A stretch of DNA of 64,000 nt from Chitinispirillales bacterium (GTDB taxonomy: Bacteria > Fibrobacterota > Chitinivibrionia > Chitinivibrionales > Chitinispirillaceae): positions 1 to 64,000 of the forward strand of contig JAIRVB010000033.1 in NCBI GenBank assembly GCA_031254105.1. Direction: 5' to 3'. The notes under the pieces are model-generated. The model was given only the letters and a program-made list of their open reading frames with translations, did no database searches and was not told the origin of the DNA. Positions 1 to 9,829 of this stretch are shown one piece after another. Within the stretch, counting starts at the first letter, position 1. Each line of letters starts with the position of its first letter. The position numbers were made by a program, and so were the translations under genes.

Positions 1-236
<236 letters not shown>

Positions 237-240
237 TTGG

Positions 241-2616
241 TTACCTCTTTTTGACTCCCCGCGCTATCAACACTGTCAGGCAAACCAAAAGCGTAAGTAA
301 ACTTAACAACGCTCCAACGTTAAAGAGCGTTGAACTAAAATGGAATATGACTTTGGATTCCCCGGCGGGTACGCTGACAGCCCTGAAACTGTAGTTCGCT
401 CTGTAAACATCAGTTTTCTTTCCGTTGACTGCCGCTTTCCAGGCGGGATACCAGATGTCACTCAGCCAAAGAATAGCTTCCCGGTCGGTTTTAACGTCAA
501 TCTTAATCCGGTTGAATTTATATTCGGTAATTTCGGCTTTCCCGTTTCCTGTTTGTCCTGAAAGAACAGCGGGCGGCTTACCCTTACCCTCTGAGATCAC
601 AACTTCATTATGATGATCGTATTGCGGACTGTTCATGTAATTCAATACAAGCGAATCATCCCCGGAGATAATTTTTGATTTGTAAAATAGTTTCGCGCGC
701 GGCAGATACGTTGTGTTGTGAAGCACCACATTCTGTTCATCTTTTTTGAGATATGGATTAACGTAATACTTGACATTTAACAAGTCAAGCACAGTGCCGA
801 ACTTTTCAGCGTCAAGTGTCGGCATATAATGTTTTAAAAGCAGCGGAGTATACCCTTCGGTAATATGAATACCGCTTACGGTACCCTGATTCTTATTCAT
901 GAGCATGAGCGGTGACTGTTTACTTATCTCACTTCCGGAGGTAACGATAAACTGACGGGAATTGAACCGGAAGATCTCCTTATCCGACTGCCCCTTTATC
1001 CAGTCAACGGATGCTTTAGCGCGGTTGAACTCCTGCGGAGCTCCGCCACCCCCCGATACAACATGTTGACCTGCGGCAAATATAAGCATGTCAACTGCCA
1101 GACAGCCGGCGATAAGAACTTTCGCGGTTTTGATTTTTATTACATCTTTAAAAAACATAATAAGAACCGCCGCCATAAACCCCGCGTTAAGCAGCAGGAT
1201 CAATCCCTGCTCAGACACATACTGCGCTCTTGCTTCAACCACGTTCATTAAAGGAAATATCGACTTAAGGCCGCCTGCCGCCGTAAAAATTCCAAGAGCC
1301 ATTGCCGCAAAGCAAATAGAGAGAGAGGCGGTCTTCAGCTTTTTTGACTTTAGCTCATCTAACGAATCAAGTACGATGGCGGCGATAAACGGAAACAAAA
1401 AGTTCCATGTGAAAAGGATTCTGGCCACATGACGGAATCCCGTAAAACCTGGTACCCCTAAAGAGAACAGCGTTCTGAAAACGAAAAAATTCCCGCCTAA
1501 AGCAATTGCAAAACTCCCCAGTATCCACAGGGTGACAAACAATACAGAGCGCTTTGTTTTGATTTTGCGGAACCAGAAACAGGAGAGAATAAGCGTAGAT
1601 ACCCCAAAGTAAAAACATGTTTCCCAGTAATTATAGTATCCATGTCTGAAAGAATCTTCAAGCCAGAATGGGGGAATACCCGTGCTGCCCGTATACGCTC
1701 CGAAAACCTTGGGCATAAGGGCTGTGAGCAGTTGGACAAACTGCAATGAACCTTCGCTTGCGTCGTTTATTGTGTAGTCGGCCCGAAGCGTTAAACCGCT
1801 GAGTTCAACAGACGGCAGATACTGAACAAGAGACAAACCAGCGGCAATCGAAAAAAACGCTGTAATAACAGTGATACGCTTGACAAGCCGCTCTCTTATC
1901 TGAAATAAAAGAAACGCGCTGACCGCAAAAAGAAAAATAAACTCGTAAAATGTAAACTGCGGATGTCCGGCAAGCATCGTAAGCCCAAGCAGCAGTCCGC
2001 CCTGCACCGCGTGAGTAAACTTAATTTCACGAATTGATTTTTCTAGGAAAAGCAGCACAAGCGGAAACCACGCTAATATGTAAACCATCATAGTATGAAC
2101 AAGATGGGTGATCAGAAACCCGCCGAACATGAACGCTGCGGCGCCGAAAACGGACGCGGTATAGGATCTTTTCTTAAAACGCAGATACACAAGCATCGTT
2201 ACGCCCGCGATTAAAATATGAAAAGCTATACCCGCTTGTAAAAGGCGCCAGAAAACCTCATCGCTCACCGGAAGCAGCGAAAGTAAAACGTTGAAAGGAT
2301 AGAGCACTCCCGGAACCTGCGCGGCAAAAAAAGGCACTCCGTTAAAAGCAAAAGGATTCCAGTGAGGAAACTCGAATTGATAAAAGGCGGCACGGGAAAA
2401 TATGCGTACAGGAAAATCCTGCAATACGATATCTTCCCAAAAATGTACATTCCCAACAAGAAGCGAATAAAATTGGATGAGCCAAAGAACTGCAAGAACG
2501 CCGATTGACACAACAAAACTGCGGCGCAGGGTAAAGAAAGGTTCAGCCATAGGTTTTAGTAAATTTTGATCAGGTATTTTTCGCGCTTTTTGATTAGGTT
2601 TTTTCTTTTTTGACAT
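241..2616 (-). CDS. YfhO-family multi-pass membrane protein
   Basis: A 791-aa integral membrane protein of the YfhO family (GT-C-like fold), whose members are linked to glycosylation of cell-envelope polymers. A basic N-terminus (KKKKPNQKARK) precedes about a dozen hydrophobic helices. An early extracytoplasmic loop carries the family-typical QDFPVRIF and FPHWNPFAFNGVPFFA segments. The C-terminal soluble domain has the characteristic WYPAWKAAVNGKK motif followed by VPAGESKVIFHF and a final helix. The ATG abuts the stop codon of the upstream DUF2723 gene with no spacer, so the two are probably translationally coupled and may handle related lipid-linked sugars. Substrate is unknown. Confidence 0.85.
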   Translation of the reverse strand: MSKKKKPNQKARKIPDQNLLKPMAEPFFTLRRSFVVSIGVLAVLWLIQFYSLLVGNVHFWEDIVLQDFPVRIFSRAAFYQFEFPHWNPFAFNGVPFFAAQVPGVLYPFNVLLSLLPVSDEVFWRLLQAGIAFHILIAGVTMLVYLRFKKRSYTASVFGAAAFMFGGFLITHLVHTMMVYILAWFPLVLLFLEKSIREIKFTHAVQGGLLLGLTMLAGHPQFTFYEFIFLFAVSAFLLFQIRERLVKRITVITAFFSIAAGLSLVQYLPSVELSGLTLRADYTINDASEGSLQFVQLLTALMPKVFGAYTGSTGIPPFWLEDSFRHGYYNYWETCFYFGVSTLILSCFWFRKIKTKRSVLFVTLWILGSFAIALGGNFFVFRTLFSLGVPGFTGFRHVARILFTWNFLFPFIAAIVLDSLDELKSKKLKTASLSICFAAMALGIFTAAGGLKSIFPLMNVVEARAQYVSEQGLILLLNAGFMAAVLIMFFKDVIKIKTAKVLIAGCLAVDMLIFAAGQHVVSGGGGAPQEFNRAKASVDWIKGQSDKEIFRFNSRQFIVTSGSEISKQSPLMLMNKNQGTVSGIHITEGYTPLLLKHYMPTLDAEKFGTVLDLLNVKYYVNPYLKKDEQNVVLHNTTYLPRAKLFYKSKIISGDDSLVLNYMNSPQYDHHNEVVISEGKGKPPAVLSGQTGNGKAEITEYKFNRIKIDVKTDREAILWLSDIWYPAWKAAVNGKKTDVYRANYSFRAVSVPAGESKVIFHFSSTLFNVGALLSLLTLLVCLTVLIARGVKKR

Positions 2617-5169
2617 TTACTTTTGTTCCATATTTAAATAATACTCGATTAAGTTTTGCGTCTGAGGATCAGCTGGATTTATTAATGAGTACTGCCTTAC
2701 GACATGAATAGCACTGTCATACATACCGGCAGCTTCAAAATTTTTTGCTATCGCTAAATATACAAGCTGCAAATCAATACCGCTTGTCTGAAGCATCCGC
2801 AGCGCATCGTTGGCTTCCGCGTATCTTCCCTGACTGCCAAGGGCGGCGGCAAGCATCTGCTTATAACGGTGTTCCTGAGGATTAAATCTTATAGCTTCGC
2901 GCGCGTACTTTTCCGCTTCTTCAAACTGCTCATTCTCCATAAGCACTTCATGCCGGATGTAGCGCAAACGCCAGTCGGAGGGCATGAATTTTACACACTG
3001 AGATAATTTTAGATGGGCGGTGTTTATGTTGTCCGCTATCTGCGCTTTAAGCAGCGCGGCTTCCTCTTTGTCCTCTATACCGGAAAGCAGCTGTTTTTGA
3101 TTGTTGACTTTCTCATTTAACGCAAGAGCAAGCTGTATAAAGGTGTTTGCGTAATTATACACCATCTTCTGTGAAGTTTCATCAAAATGATCCCGTCCCG
3201 TAGCGGCGCTTCTGAACTTAAAAACGCTGTCGATAAGATACACTGTTTTGTCAATATCAACCTTTTCACTGATTGACACTTCATAAGGCATGATCCTGCA
3301 CGCGAGGCCTTCAAGCCGCGTATACGGCTCAAGCCCCGCCTTGTGCATATCAGGAACAGCGGAAGCGAAGTAAATCGGTTTTGACCAGTTGGTCGTCCTT
3401 AAAATATCAATAACCATCTGGTCCTGAATCTTGAAAAAAGGCTGCTCCTTTTTCGGAGGAATTACAACATCCACACCTGCAATCTCCATCCGCGCGGCGT
3501 TCTCATACGGATTGACTACAGCTCTCAACCTTGTGTCAATCTCATTTTCCGTATAGGAAACAGGCACCTTCGGCGAAAGCGTTTTAAGCTGCTTTATATA
3601 CCACTCTTTATTCAGAAGAGTCAAGTTTACCACTCTTACATCTTTACGGATGCCATAAGCTTCCTGAAGCGCCCACAACGGAAAAGTCTCGTTATCACCG
3701 CTTGTAAACAGAATCGCGTCTTTTTCACATGACATCAGCAGATTATACGAATGATCATAAGCTAAAAAATCGTTTGAACGGTTATTGATCTGCCAGTTTT
3801 GAGTAAGCGGCAGCGCCGGAGAAAACGCGAATAAAACAGCGGCGGCGGGAGCCATTCCCTGTCTAAAAAATTTGCGGCGGTTTGTAAACAGAGCGTTAAG
3901 AATAATACTTGCGCCAATACCAATCCACATCCCCAAGTGCATATAAGCCGCGCTGAAAGCGTAGTCCCGAATCCTGACCTCTCTTTGAGCAAGCGGCATC
4001 TCTATAACTCTTCCCGTATGCACCCAATATTCGTAATCGATCTTTTCCGGCCTTGTGCCATCCGCAAAATTCATATAGTATACGAGAAATACCGAGGTCA
4101 AAAGAAAAATAGATATGAGTAAAAGCGCATAGACGTTTTCTTTTTTGTAAACATACCGCCAAGCATAAAGCATAAGCGCTGTAGGAATCAGATAGATGAA
4201 TAATTTTACAAAACCGCCTGTTATACCATTGCTGAATAAACTTCTTTTGAAATCCTGTTCGCTGAATCTAAAAAATTGTGTGATATGATGCCCGCCGTAT
4301 CCTATATGCCCCTCTATTCCGAACTGGTTAGAAAAAGAACCTCTGGGCCATAACATCCTTACAAACATATTCTCTTCCCCATACGGTTTTTCTCCCAAGT
4401 AATTTTTTAACGCTTCATACGTTGACGGTTGTCCCACGTTTACCAAAGGCTGCGTTGACGAACGAACGGGCAGATAAAAATTTGTTGAAAGACCGATTAA
4501 AGCAAAACTTATCAGAAGGGTGCCAAAACGCCAGTTTTTCAGCTTGCTTCCATCTGTCAAAATAACAAAAAGCAGCATTGGGGCAAGTACGATCAGGGAA
4601 TAAATCTGCATCCCAATACCCGCAAAACAAATAAATACAGCCAAAAGGATAAGCCTGTCACGCAGCGCACTCTTACTTTGCGCCCATACTAAAGTTATCC
4701 AACAGCAAACAGCGATTACAAACATAAAAAAATTGATTTTACTTGCTTCACCCGCGCTAAACCAGAATGTTTTGCCGAATACGGAGGAAAAACCCGCTGT
4801 CAAACCGCCAACATAAACAGTAATCCTTCTCCGAAAAGAGTCTGGCACGCCAAAAAGCGCGATGATAATACGTATTGCAATCAAATAAATGAAAACAGCC
4901 GCAAGAGCGCTAACAACCGCGGCCATAATGTTCATTCTGAAACCGGTATCATCAACAAAAAATAAAAACAAAGTTGACACACGCAGCATCATCGTAAAAA
5001 GAGGATTAGCGGGCGGATGTCCAATTCCAAGAGAGTGGCCGATTGCCGCGTTTTCCCCGCACTCCCAAAAAGCAACCGTAGGAGCCGCCGTAAGAAGGAA
5101 CGCTGTTAGTGAGAAACTAAATATAAAAATCGCGCACAATTTATTTACACGGGCGTGAAGCTTATCCAT
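2617..5169 (-). CDS. DUF2723 membrane protein with C-terminal TPR repeats
   Basis: An 850-aa protein with the DUF2723 signature near the N-terminus (TVAFWECGENAAIGHSLGIGHPPANPLF) and many transmembrane helices through residue ~440. DUF2723 proteins resemble GT-C mannosyltransferases and are common in FCB-group bacteria. A periplasmic domain follows (LFTSGDNETFPLWALQE; TTNWSKPIYFASAVPD). Residues ~700-850 form TPR-like helical pairs (EEAEKYAREAIRFNPQEHRY, YAEANDALRML, YDSAIHVVRQYSLINP). The stop is immediately adjacent to the start of the YfhO-like gene and nusB ends 23 bases upstream, suggesting one transcript. The acceptor and donor substrates cannot be read from sequence. Confidence 0.85.
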   Translation of the reverse strand: MDKLHARVNKLCAIFIFSFSLTAFLLTAAPTVAFWECGENAAIGHSLGIGHPPANPLFTMMLRVSTLFLFFVDDTGFRMNIMAAVVSALAAVFIYLIAIRIIIALFGVPDSFRRRITVYVGGLTAGFSSVFGKTFWFSAGEASKINFFMFVIAVCCWITLVWAQSKSALRDRLILLAVFICFAGIGMQIYSLIVLAPMLLFVILTDGSKLKNWRFGTLLISFALIGLSTNFYLPVRSSTQPLVNVGQPSTYEALKNYLGEKPYGEENMFVRMLWPRGSFSNQFGIEGHIGYGGHHITQFFRFSEQDFKRSLFSNGITGGFVKLFIYLIPTALMLYAWRYVYKKENVYALLLISIFLLTSVFLVYYMNFADGTRPEKIDYEYWVHTGRVIEMPLAQREVRIRDYAFSAAYMHLGMWIGIGASIILNALFTNRRKFFRQGMAPAAAVLFAFSPALPLTQNWQINNRSNDFLAYDHSYNLLMSCEKDAILFTSGDNETFPLWALQEAYGIRKDVRVVNLTLLNKEWYIKQLKTLSPKVPVSYTENEIDTRLRAVVNPYENAARMEIAGVDVVIPPKKEQPFFKIQDQMVIDILRTTNWSKPIYFASAVPDMHKAGLEPYTRLEGLACRIMPYEVSISEKVDIDKTVYLIDSVFKFRSAATGRDHFDETSQKMVYNYANTFIQLALALNEKVNNQKQLLSGIEDKEEAALLKAQIADNINTAHLKLSQCVKFMPSDWRLRYIRHEVLMENEQFEEAEKYAREAIRFNPQEHRYKQMLAAALGSQGRYAEANDALRMLQTSGIDLQLVYLAIAKNFEAAGMYDSAIHVVRQYSLINPADPQTQNLIEYYLNMEQK

Positions 5170-5192
5170 AGGCCTGTATGCGGTTTCACTCC

Positions 5193-5657
5193 TTAGGCTT
5201 CTGCTGCCGGTTTTGGGAAAAGTTTTTTGCGGACAGAGTCAAGGACGCCATTTACAAATTTACCGGAAGCATCCGTACCGTAAGTTTTGGCTATCTCTAC
5301 AGCCTCATCAATTACCACTTTAAAAGGGACTGTGTCTTTAAAGTAAATAAGTTCTGCGACAGCCAGCCTTAGCACGTTTCTGTCAATCGCCGCCATTCTG
5401 CGCAGTTCCCAGTTTGCCGCTTTCATGGCAAGCAGGGAATCTATATGCTCCATATTTTCAATAGCCGCACGAACCAGATCCCGCGCATATATTTTTGTGT
5501 TTGAACCAAGCTGCTCATTTTCAGCTATAGTTTCAAGCATCGGTTCCCATTGGCCTCCATTGTCAGCTTCACACGCGTACAACGTATGAAGAGCCAGTTC
5601 ACGGCTCTTATGCCTGCTTTTGGCCATTTCACTTCCGGAATATTTTTTCTCAGACAT
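5193..5657 (-). CDS. nusB: Transcription antitermination factor NusB
   Basis: A 154-aa all-alpha protein that binds boxA RNA with S10/NusE in rRNA antitermination. Seen here are the N-terminal RHKSRELALHTLYACE helix, the central YARDLVRAAIENMEHIDSLL region and the C-terminal VPFKVVIDEAVEIAKTYG and FVNGVLDSV segments, all typical of NusB. Length is normal. The assigned ATG has a weak SD. An internal ATG at 5627 (MAKSRHKS) has GGAAG four bases upstream and could be the true start. nusB commonly follows ribH, as it does here, although a 167-bp repeat-containing gap separates them. Confidence 0.93.
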   Translation of the reverse strand: MSEKKYSGSEMAKSRHKSRELALHTLYACEADNGGQWEPMLETIAENEQLGSNTKIYARDLVRAAIENMEHIDSLLAMKAANWELRRMAAIDRNVLRLAVAELIYFKDTVPFKVVIDEAVEIAKTYGTDASGKFVNGVLDSVRKKLFPKPAAEA

Positions 5658-5728
5658 TTTTGGTTAGTCCACTTCGTGATATTGATGCTTTAATTTTTGT
5701 GCGCAGCAAAAAAATTTTCTGCTGACGC

Positions 5729-5817
5729 ACGTCACCCTCGCAAAGGCAAGGATCTATTGTTCCTGGTTGATATTGCGGAACGATGGCTGATCGTTCCCTA
5801 CGGAACAAATAACGTCA
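5729..5817. repeat. Degenerate dispersed intergenic repeat
   Basis: The segment begins ACGTCACCCTCGC, contains GATCTATTGTTC and an 8-bp inverted repeat (GGAACGAT 5777-5784, ATCGTTCC 5790-5797), and ends AACGTCATTC. It resembles the CGTCACCC / ATTGTTCTTAC elements at 45204, 51623 and 53152. It separates nusB from ribH. Confidence 0.5.
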
Positions 5818-5824
5818 TTCATAC

Positions 5825-6289
5825 TTAAATTTTTGTAAACAGATCCGCCATTTCAAGGGCGCCGAGCGCCGCATCCCATCCCTTGTTACCCGCTTTTGTT
5901 CCCGCCCGCTCTACCGCCTGTTCTATACTGTCGGTTGTAAGGACTCCAAAAATAACCGGCAGGCTTTCATCGAGACTTACCTTGGCGATTCCCTTGGAGA
6001 CCTCAGAGGCGACGTAATCAAAATGCGGCGTAGATCCGCGAATAACCGTGCCAAGACAGATAACAGCGTCATGTTTTTTTGAACGCGCCATCCGTTGAGC
6101 TGCAACGGGAATCTCAAAAGCGCCCGGAACCCAGCATACCGTTATATCATTTGCGTTAACTCCGTGACGCTCAAGACAATCAAGCGCTCCATCCAGTAAT
6201 TTACTTGTAATAAGCTCGTTAAACCTGCCGGCTATAATTCCAAAACTTTTGCCGCTGCCGCTGAGCATTCCCTGTACTACGGTTGACAT
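5825..6289 (-). CDS. ribH: 6,7-dimethyl-8-ribityllumazine synthase
   Basis: A 154-aa lumazine synthase. It condenses 5-amino-6-ribitylamino-uracil with 3,4-dihydroxy-2-butanone 4-phosphate and normally assembles into pentamers or 60-mer shells. Diagnostic segments are [54 protein letters not shown] and the C-terminal [23 protein letters not shown]. The ATG overlaps the ribBA stop by 13 bp and has an AAGGGAG SD about 6 bases upstream, so the start is secure. It is the third gene of ribE-ribBA-ribH. No ribD is present in this window. Confidence 0.96.
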   Translation of the reverse strand: MSTVVQGMLSGSGKSFGIIAGRFNELITSKLLDGALDCLERHGVNANDITVCWVPGAFEIPVAAQRMARSKKHDAVICLGTVIRGSTPHFDYVASEVSKGIAKVSLDESLPVIFGVLTTDSIEQAVERAGTKAGNKGWDAALGALEMADLFTKI

Positions 6290-7494
6290 ATGCCGCTCCC
6301 TTCAAAAAGATGACCCATTTTCTGTTTCTTGGTGTCGAGGTATTTTTCATTTTCATCACACGGACTTATTTCAACAGGAACCCGCTCAACCACCTCAAGG
6401 CCATATCCCTCAAGTCCGATAATCTTGCGCGGATTGTTTGTCATGAGGCGGATTTTACGTATTCCAAGATCAGCCAGAATCTGAGCTCCGATGCCGTAAT
6501 CGCGCAAATCGGGGCCAAACCCCAAATGTTCGTTTGCTTCCACTGTGTCCATGCCGCTGTCCTGCAGCTCGTAGGCCCGCATCTTGTTGACAAGGCCTAT
6601 TCCCCTGCCTTCCTGGCGTAAATAAAGAATAATTCCGCCATGGGCCGAAACCTGCCGCATAGCTGTCTGAAGCTGTTCCCCGCAATCGCAGCGTTTTGAT
6701 CCCAGAAGATCACCCGTAAAACATTCCGAATGAACCCGTACGAGTATCGGCTCATTGGGGTCTAAAGAACCCGCCTGCAATACGATATGAACCGCGTTTG
6801 ATAAAACTTCTTCATATGCTATCATTTGAAAAGTGCCATGCGGAGTGGGAAGTCTTGTCTGAGCGGCGCGCCGGATAAATTTTTCATGCGCTCTGCGGTA
6901 ACGGATGAGATCCGCTACAGATATAATCTTCATATCGTGCCGCTTACCGATCTCAATTAGTTGGGGCATACGCGCCATACTGCCGTCTTCATTCATTATC
7001 TCACAAATCACACCTGATGGAGTCAGCCCCGCAAGACGCGCCATATCGACCGACGCTTCTGTCTGGCCGCTGCGTACAAGCACCCCGCCGTCACGCGCCC
7101 TTATGGGAAACATGTGTCCGGGCATAACAAAGTCAGACGGTTTGCTTTGCGGGTCGGCAAGTTTTAGAACCGTTATTGACCTGTCAGAGGCGGATATTCC
7201 TGTTGTCGTACCCTCTTTGGCTTCAACCGAAATAGTAAACGCTGTCTCAAAGCGCGAAGTGTTTGAGGGTACCATAAGCGGAATCTGCAGTTCATCAAGC
7301 CGCTTGCCCTCCATCGACACACAGATAAGCCCGCGTCCGTATTTGGCCATGAAGTTGATTTTCTCAGGCGTACATTTTTCAGACGCGAAAGCGAAATCAC
7401 CCTCATTCTCGCGATCCTCATCATCCACTATGATAACGATCTTACCATTTCGGTAATCGTCAATAACCTCTTCTATCTCTTTAAAACTTTTCAA
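6277..7494 (-). CDS. ribBA: Bifunctional DHBP synthase / GTP cyclohydrolase II
   Basis: RibBA supplies both precursors of riboflavin. The N-terminal RibB half has [15 protein letters not shown] and [21 protein letters not shown] (Gln in the HTEA position, a variant I believe also occurs in other RibBA proteins). The C-terminal RibA half has the zinc motif [14 protein letters not shown] and [10 protein letters not shown] set the start at a TTG (7494-7492) that overlaps the ribE TGA as TTGA. GGAAAGG lies 8 bases upstream, and the resulting 405 aa match the usual family length. A longer frame to 7578 would begin with TTG inside a palindromic repeat and is rejected. Confidence 0.93.
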   Translation of the reverse strand: MKSFKEIEEVIDDYRNGKIVIIVDDEDRENEGDFAFASEKCTPEKINFMAKYGRGLICVSMEGKRLDELQIPLMVPSNTSRFETAFTISVEAKEGTTTGISASDRSITVLKLADPQSKPSDFVMPGHMFPIRARDGGVLVRSGQTEASVDMARLAGLTPSGVICEIMNEDGSMARMPQLIEIGKRHDMKIISVADLIRYRRAHEKFIRRAAQTRLPTPHGTFQMIAYEEVLSNAVHIVLQAGSLDPNEPILVRVHSECFTGDLLGSKRCDCGEQLQTAMRQVSAHGGIILYLRQEGRGIGLVNKMRAYELQDSGMDTVEANEHLGFGPDLRDYGIGAQILADLGIRKIRLMTNNPRKIIGLEGYGLEVVERVPVEISPCDENEKYLDTKKQKMGHLFEGSGICQP

Positions 7495-8177
7495 AACCCT
7501 AACCTTTCCATTTTTGTCAGGAGCGATTCCACGTTTTCCGGCTTGTTTTGGGATGGGGAAGCGGAAGCGGGCGGCCAATGGCCGCCCCTACGGTGTATCA
7601 TATTGTAAATGTATCTTGCGAGGACGTCGCATTCTATATTGACAAATTCGCCTGGCTTCTTGATAAACATTGTTGTTTTCGCCGCTGTCGCCGGAATAAT
7701 TGATAATAATATTGTATTTCCGGCATTTTTCGCTATTGTCAAACTTATGCCGTCAATTGCCACAGAACCCTTTTCCGCCATGAATATCTCAAGCTCCGGG
7801 GGTATCTTTATAGTACGCACAACGCTTATCCCAACATGCTCATCACTAAGTATCTTGCCCCTGCCGTCTACATGACCCAAAACAAAGTGCCCGTCAAGCC
7901 GTCCATCCGCCCGCATAGCCCGCTCAAGATTAACCCTGCGGCCAACGCTGGGTTTTGCAAGAGTAGTACGTGAGAGCGTTTCGGACACAGCAGTGAAAAA
8001 CAGCTCGCCGCCGCCGCCATGTTTCTCAAGAGTAAGGCATACTCCGTCAATAGAAACAGAGGCGCCTGTATCTACCGCAAAACCGGGCATATCCGGCCTT
8101 ACGCAAAGTTCAACACTTTTTCCGTAAGAGCGGGCGCCGACAACTGCGCCCATTGTTTCAATGAGTCCGGTAAACAT
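7491..8177 (-). CDS. ribE: Riboflavin synthase alpha chain, with in-frame repeat insertion
   Basis: Riboflavin synthase dismutates two lumazines to riboflavin and ribityllumazine. Two lumazine-binding repeats are visible: [12 protein letters not shown] with [16 protein letters not shown], then [12 protein letters not shown] with [12 protein letters not shown]. The protein is 228 aa, longer than the usual ~200-215. The extra residues ([19 protein letters not shown]) lie between ARYIYNMI and the normal-looking tail [10 protein letters not shown], and coincide with a palindromic dispersed repeat. First gene of ribE-ribBA-ribH. I see no FMN riboswitch upstream. Confidence 0.94.
   Translation of the reverse strand: MFTGLIETMGAVVGARSYGKSVELCVRPDMPGFAVDTGASVSIDGVCLTLEKHGGGGELFFTAVSETLSRTTLAKPSVGRRVNLERAMRADGRLDGHFVLGHVDGRGKILSDEHVGISVVRTIKIPPELEIFMAEKGSVAIDGISLTIAKNAGNTILLSIIPATAAKTTMFIKKPGEFVNIECDVLARYIYNMIHRRGGHWPPASASPSQNKPENVESLLTKMERLGF
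7567..7591 (-). repeat. Palindromic dispersed repeat inside ribE (GGCGGCC core)
   Basis: A perfect inverted repeat with 9-bp arms around one base (GGGCGGCCA 7569-7577, TGGCCGCCC 7579-7587). On the minus strand it is framed by GTAGGG and CCCGC. It belongs to the same family as the units at 19468, 48902 and 49021, which share the frame but have different palindromic cores. Here it is translated in frame as [10 protein letters not shown]. Confidence 0.7.
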
Positions 8178-8399
8178 TTTCTATTAAATTAACTCCCTTG
8201 CTGCCGCGCAAAGAGTGCACGCAAACCATCAGGCAGAACAACCAATAAAAATACTTCAGGCCAAATGGGGAAATATAATTACGATTGGGTATAACCAAAA
8301 ACGCGGGAGGAGGAAAGCTTGTACAAACCGGTTATTTAGTGTATAATATTATAAATCTTAATCTTAACATTCAAACGCACACTATCGGGAGAGACTCAG

Positions 8400-9380
8400 G
8401 TGGGACATATTCCAAGTCCGGTTGCGCGTCATGGACAACTCAGGGTTGAAGGCAGCAGGGTGCTTGATGCGCATGGCAAAGCGGTGCAATTGCGGGGCAT
8501 GAGCTTTTACTGGAGCTGCTTAAAAGGGGGTTGGGAGTTCTGGAACGCCGATGTGGTGAATTGGTTAGCCGATGACTGGCAGATAAGTATTGTAAGAGCG
8601 GCAATGGGTGTGGAAGATTTTGGCGGATATTTGGACGGCGACACCCCCGGCAGCGGAAGGTCAAACAAAGATCATCTTTTTGATCTGGTGGACGCGGCTA
8701 TTGCCAAAGGGATTTATGTTATTATTGACTGGCACTCCCACAACGCGCATTTATATACAAATGAGGCAAAAGCGTTTTTTGAGGAGATGGCGCTAAAGTA
8801 TAAAAGCGTTCCAAATGTTCTTTATGGAATTTACAATGAGCCGCTTGGGCCGTTGGAAGAGTCGCCCGGATACGCGTGGGATACTGATATTAAACCTTAT
8901 TCGCAAACAATTGTTGACGCGATAAGAGCGATTGACCCCGATAATATCATCATCGTAGGTACGCCGTGCTGGAGTCAGGCCGTTGATACCGCAACGGATG
9001 ATCCTGTAGAAGGTAAAAATTTGATGTACGCTCTGCATTTTTACGCGGCTTCCGAATTTCACAAACAAGAGCTGCGGGATAAAGGAATAGCCGCGCTTAA
9101 CAACGGCAAAGCGGTTATTGTTTCGGAATTTGGCACATGTAACCATGACGGAGATGTTCCGTACGATTTCGATGAAGCGGATATCTGGCTTGATTTTCTT
9201 GACCAAAACAAGATAAGCTGGTGCAACTGGTCGGTACATGACTTATCCGAGGCGGCATCCATACTTATGCCGGGGGCGAGTAAAAATGGGAACTGGACAG
9301 ATGAAGATCTTACTGAATCCGGCAGATATATTCGTAACAGGTTGATTACCTATTCACCAATCGGCTTCTGCGCCCGATAA
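8400..9380 (+). CDS. Glycoside hydrolase family 5 endoglucanase-like
   Basis: A 326-aa (beta/alpha)8 GH5 catalytic domain, probably a beta-1,4-glucanase (cellulase). It starts QLRVEGSRVLDAHGKAVQLRGMSFYW as in GH5_2 enzymes and contains VIIDWHSHNAH, YGIYNEP (acid/base Glu) and VIVSEFGTCNHDG (nucleophile Glu). The start is GTG with GGGAGAG 6 bases upstream. No signal peptide or carbohydrate-binding module is visible, so secretion is unexplained. The last ~12 residues after SGRYIRN look like read-through, and the 3' end overlaps the convergent DUF3791 gene by 31 bp, suggesting the original stop was lost at an insertion junction. Confidence 0.9.
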   Translation: MGHIPSPVARHGQLRVEGSRVLDAHGKAVQLRGMSFYWSCLKGGWEFWNADVVNWLADDWQISIVRAAMGVEDFGGYLDGDTPGSGRSNKDHLFDLVDAAIAKGIYVIIDWHSHNAHLYTNEAKAFFEEMALKYKSVPNVLYGIYNEPLGPLEESPGYAWDTDIKPYSQTIVDAIRAIDPDNIIIVGTPCWSQAVDTATDDPVEGKNLMYALHFYAASEFHKQELRDKGIAALNNGKAVIVSEFGTCNHDGDVPYDFDEADIWLDFLDQNKISWCNWSVHDLSEAASILMPGASKNGNWTDEDLTESGRYIRNRLITYSPIGFCAR

Positions 9381-9829
9381 CTCTCATACAAGTACTGCGG
9401 GTTTTCAAAGTACATGCTGCTGTTGTAATCATCTATTTTCGCGCTTATCCATGAGCCGTAAACTTCTTTGAGCGCATCGGCGGCAGAAATTCCCTTTGCG
9501 CCGCTCACTGCCCAAATCAGTCGTTTGTATACTTTCGCGATGTCAAAATGCGTGGGGACGTTGTATTCACATTTCGCCACGTTGTCGAAATCGCCCTTTG
9601 TAATATGGTATTTTTCAATCAATCCGTCACCTGTATTTTCAACCGGTTCGCAGTGAAGCACATCCGCAAGTTCTAATGTGCGGGCGATCTCTTTGCCGCC
9701 GATTTTTTCAACTACGGCGGAACGCCGGTTTTTGGTTTTTCTCCCGATATATTCAATTACACTGCATACGAAAAACAGATCATTTTCGTCCTTGCTCTCT
9801 CTGCCCAGCTCATTCATCTTTGACCTCAT
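9350..9829 (-). CDS. DUF3791-type protein, putative partner of DUF3990
   Basis: A 159-aa soluble protein. Residues ~15-80 (LFFVCSVIEYIGRKTK with LADVLHCE) resemble DUF3791. The C-terminal part (YGSWISAKIDDYNSSMYFENPQYLYESY) matches the tail often seen in proteins encoded next to DUF3990 genes. Its ATG overlaps the DUF3990 stop by 20 bp (an alternative ATG at 9817 would overlap by 8), so co-expression is likely. By genetic context it could be the antitoxin or a target adaptor for the DUF3990 protein. That role is inference. The family call is from memory of the motif pattern. Confidence 0.65.
   Translation of the reverse strand: MRSKMNELGRESKDENDLFFVCSVIEYIGRKTKNRRSAVVEKIGGKEIARTLELADVLHCEPVENTGDGLIEKYHITKGDFDNVAKCEYNVPTHFDIAKVYKRLIWAVSGAKGISAADALKEVYGSWISAKIDDYNSSMYFENPQYLYESYRAQKPIGE

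Noticed and set aside
7494-7578. 28-codon N-terminal extension of RibBA
   Set aside because: It would start with TTG inside a palindromic repeat, lies within ribE, and makes the protein longer than the family. TTG 7494 has an SD and couples to the ribE stop.
8178-8399. FMN riboswitch upstream of ribE
   Set aside because: No conserved RFN helices or AGGGGUGC-type elements could be found on the minus strand.
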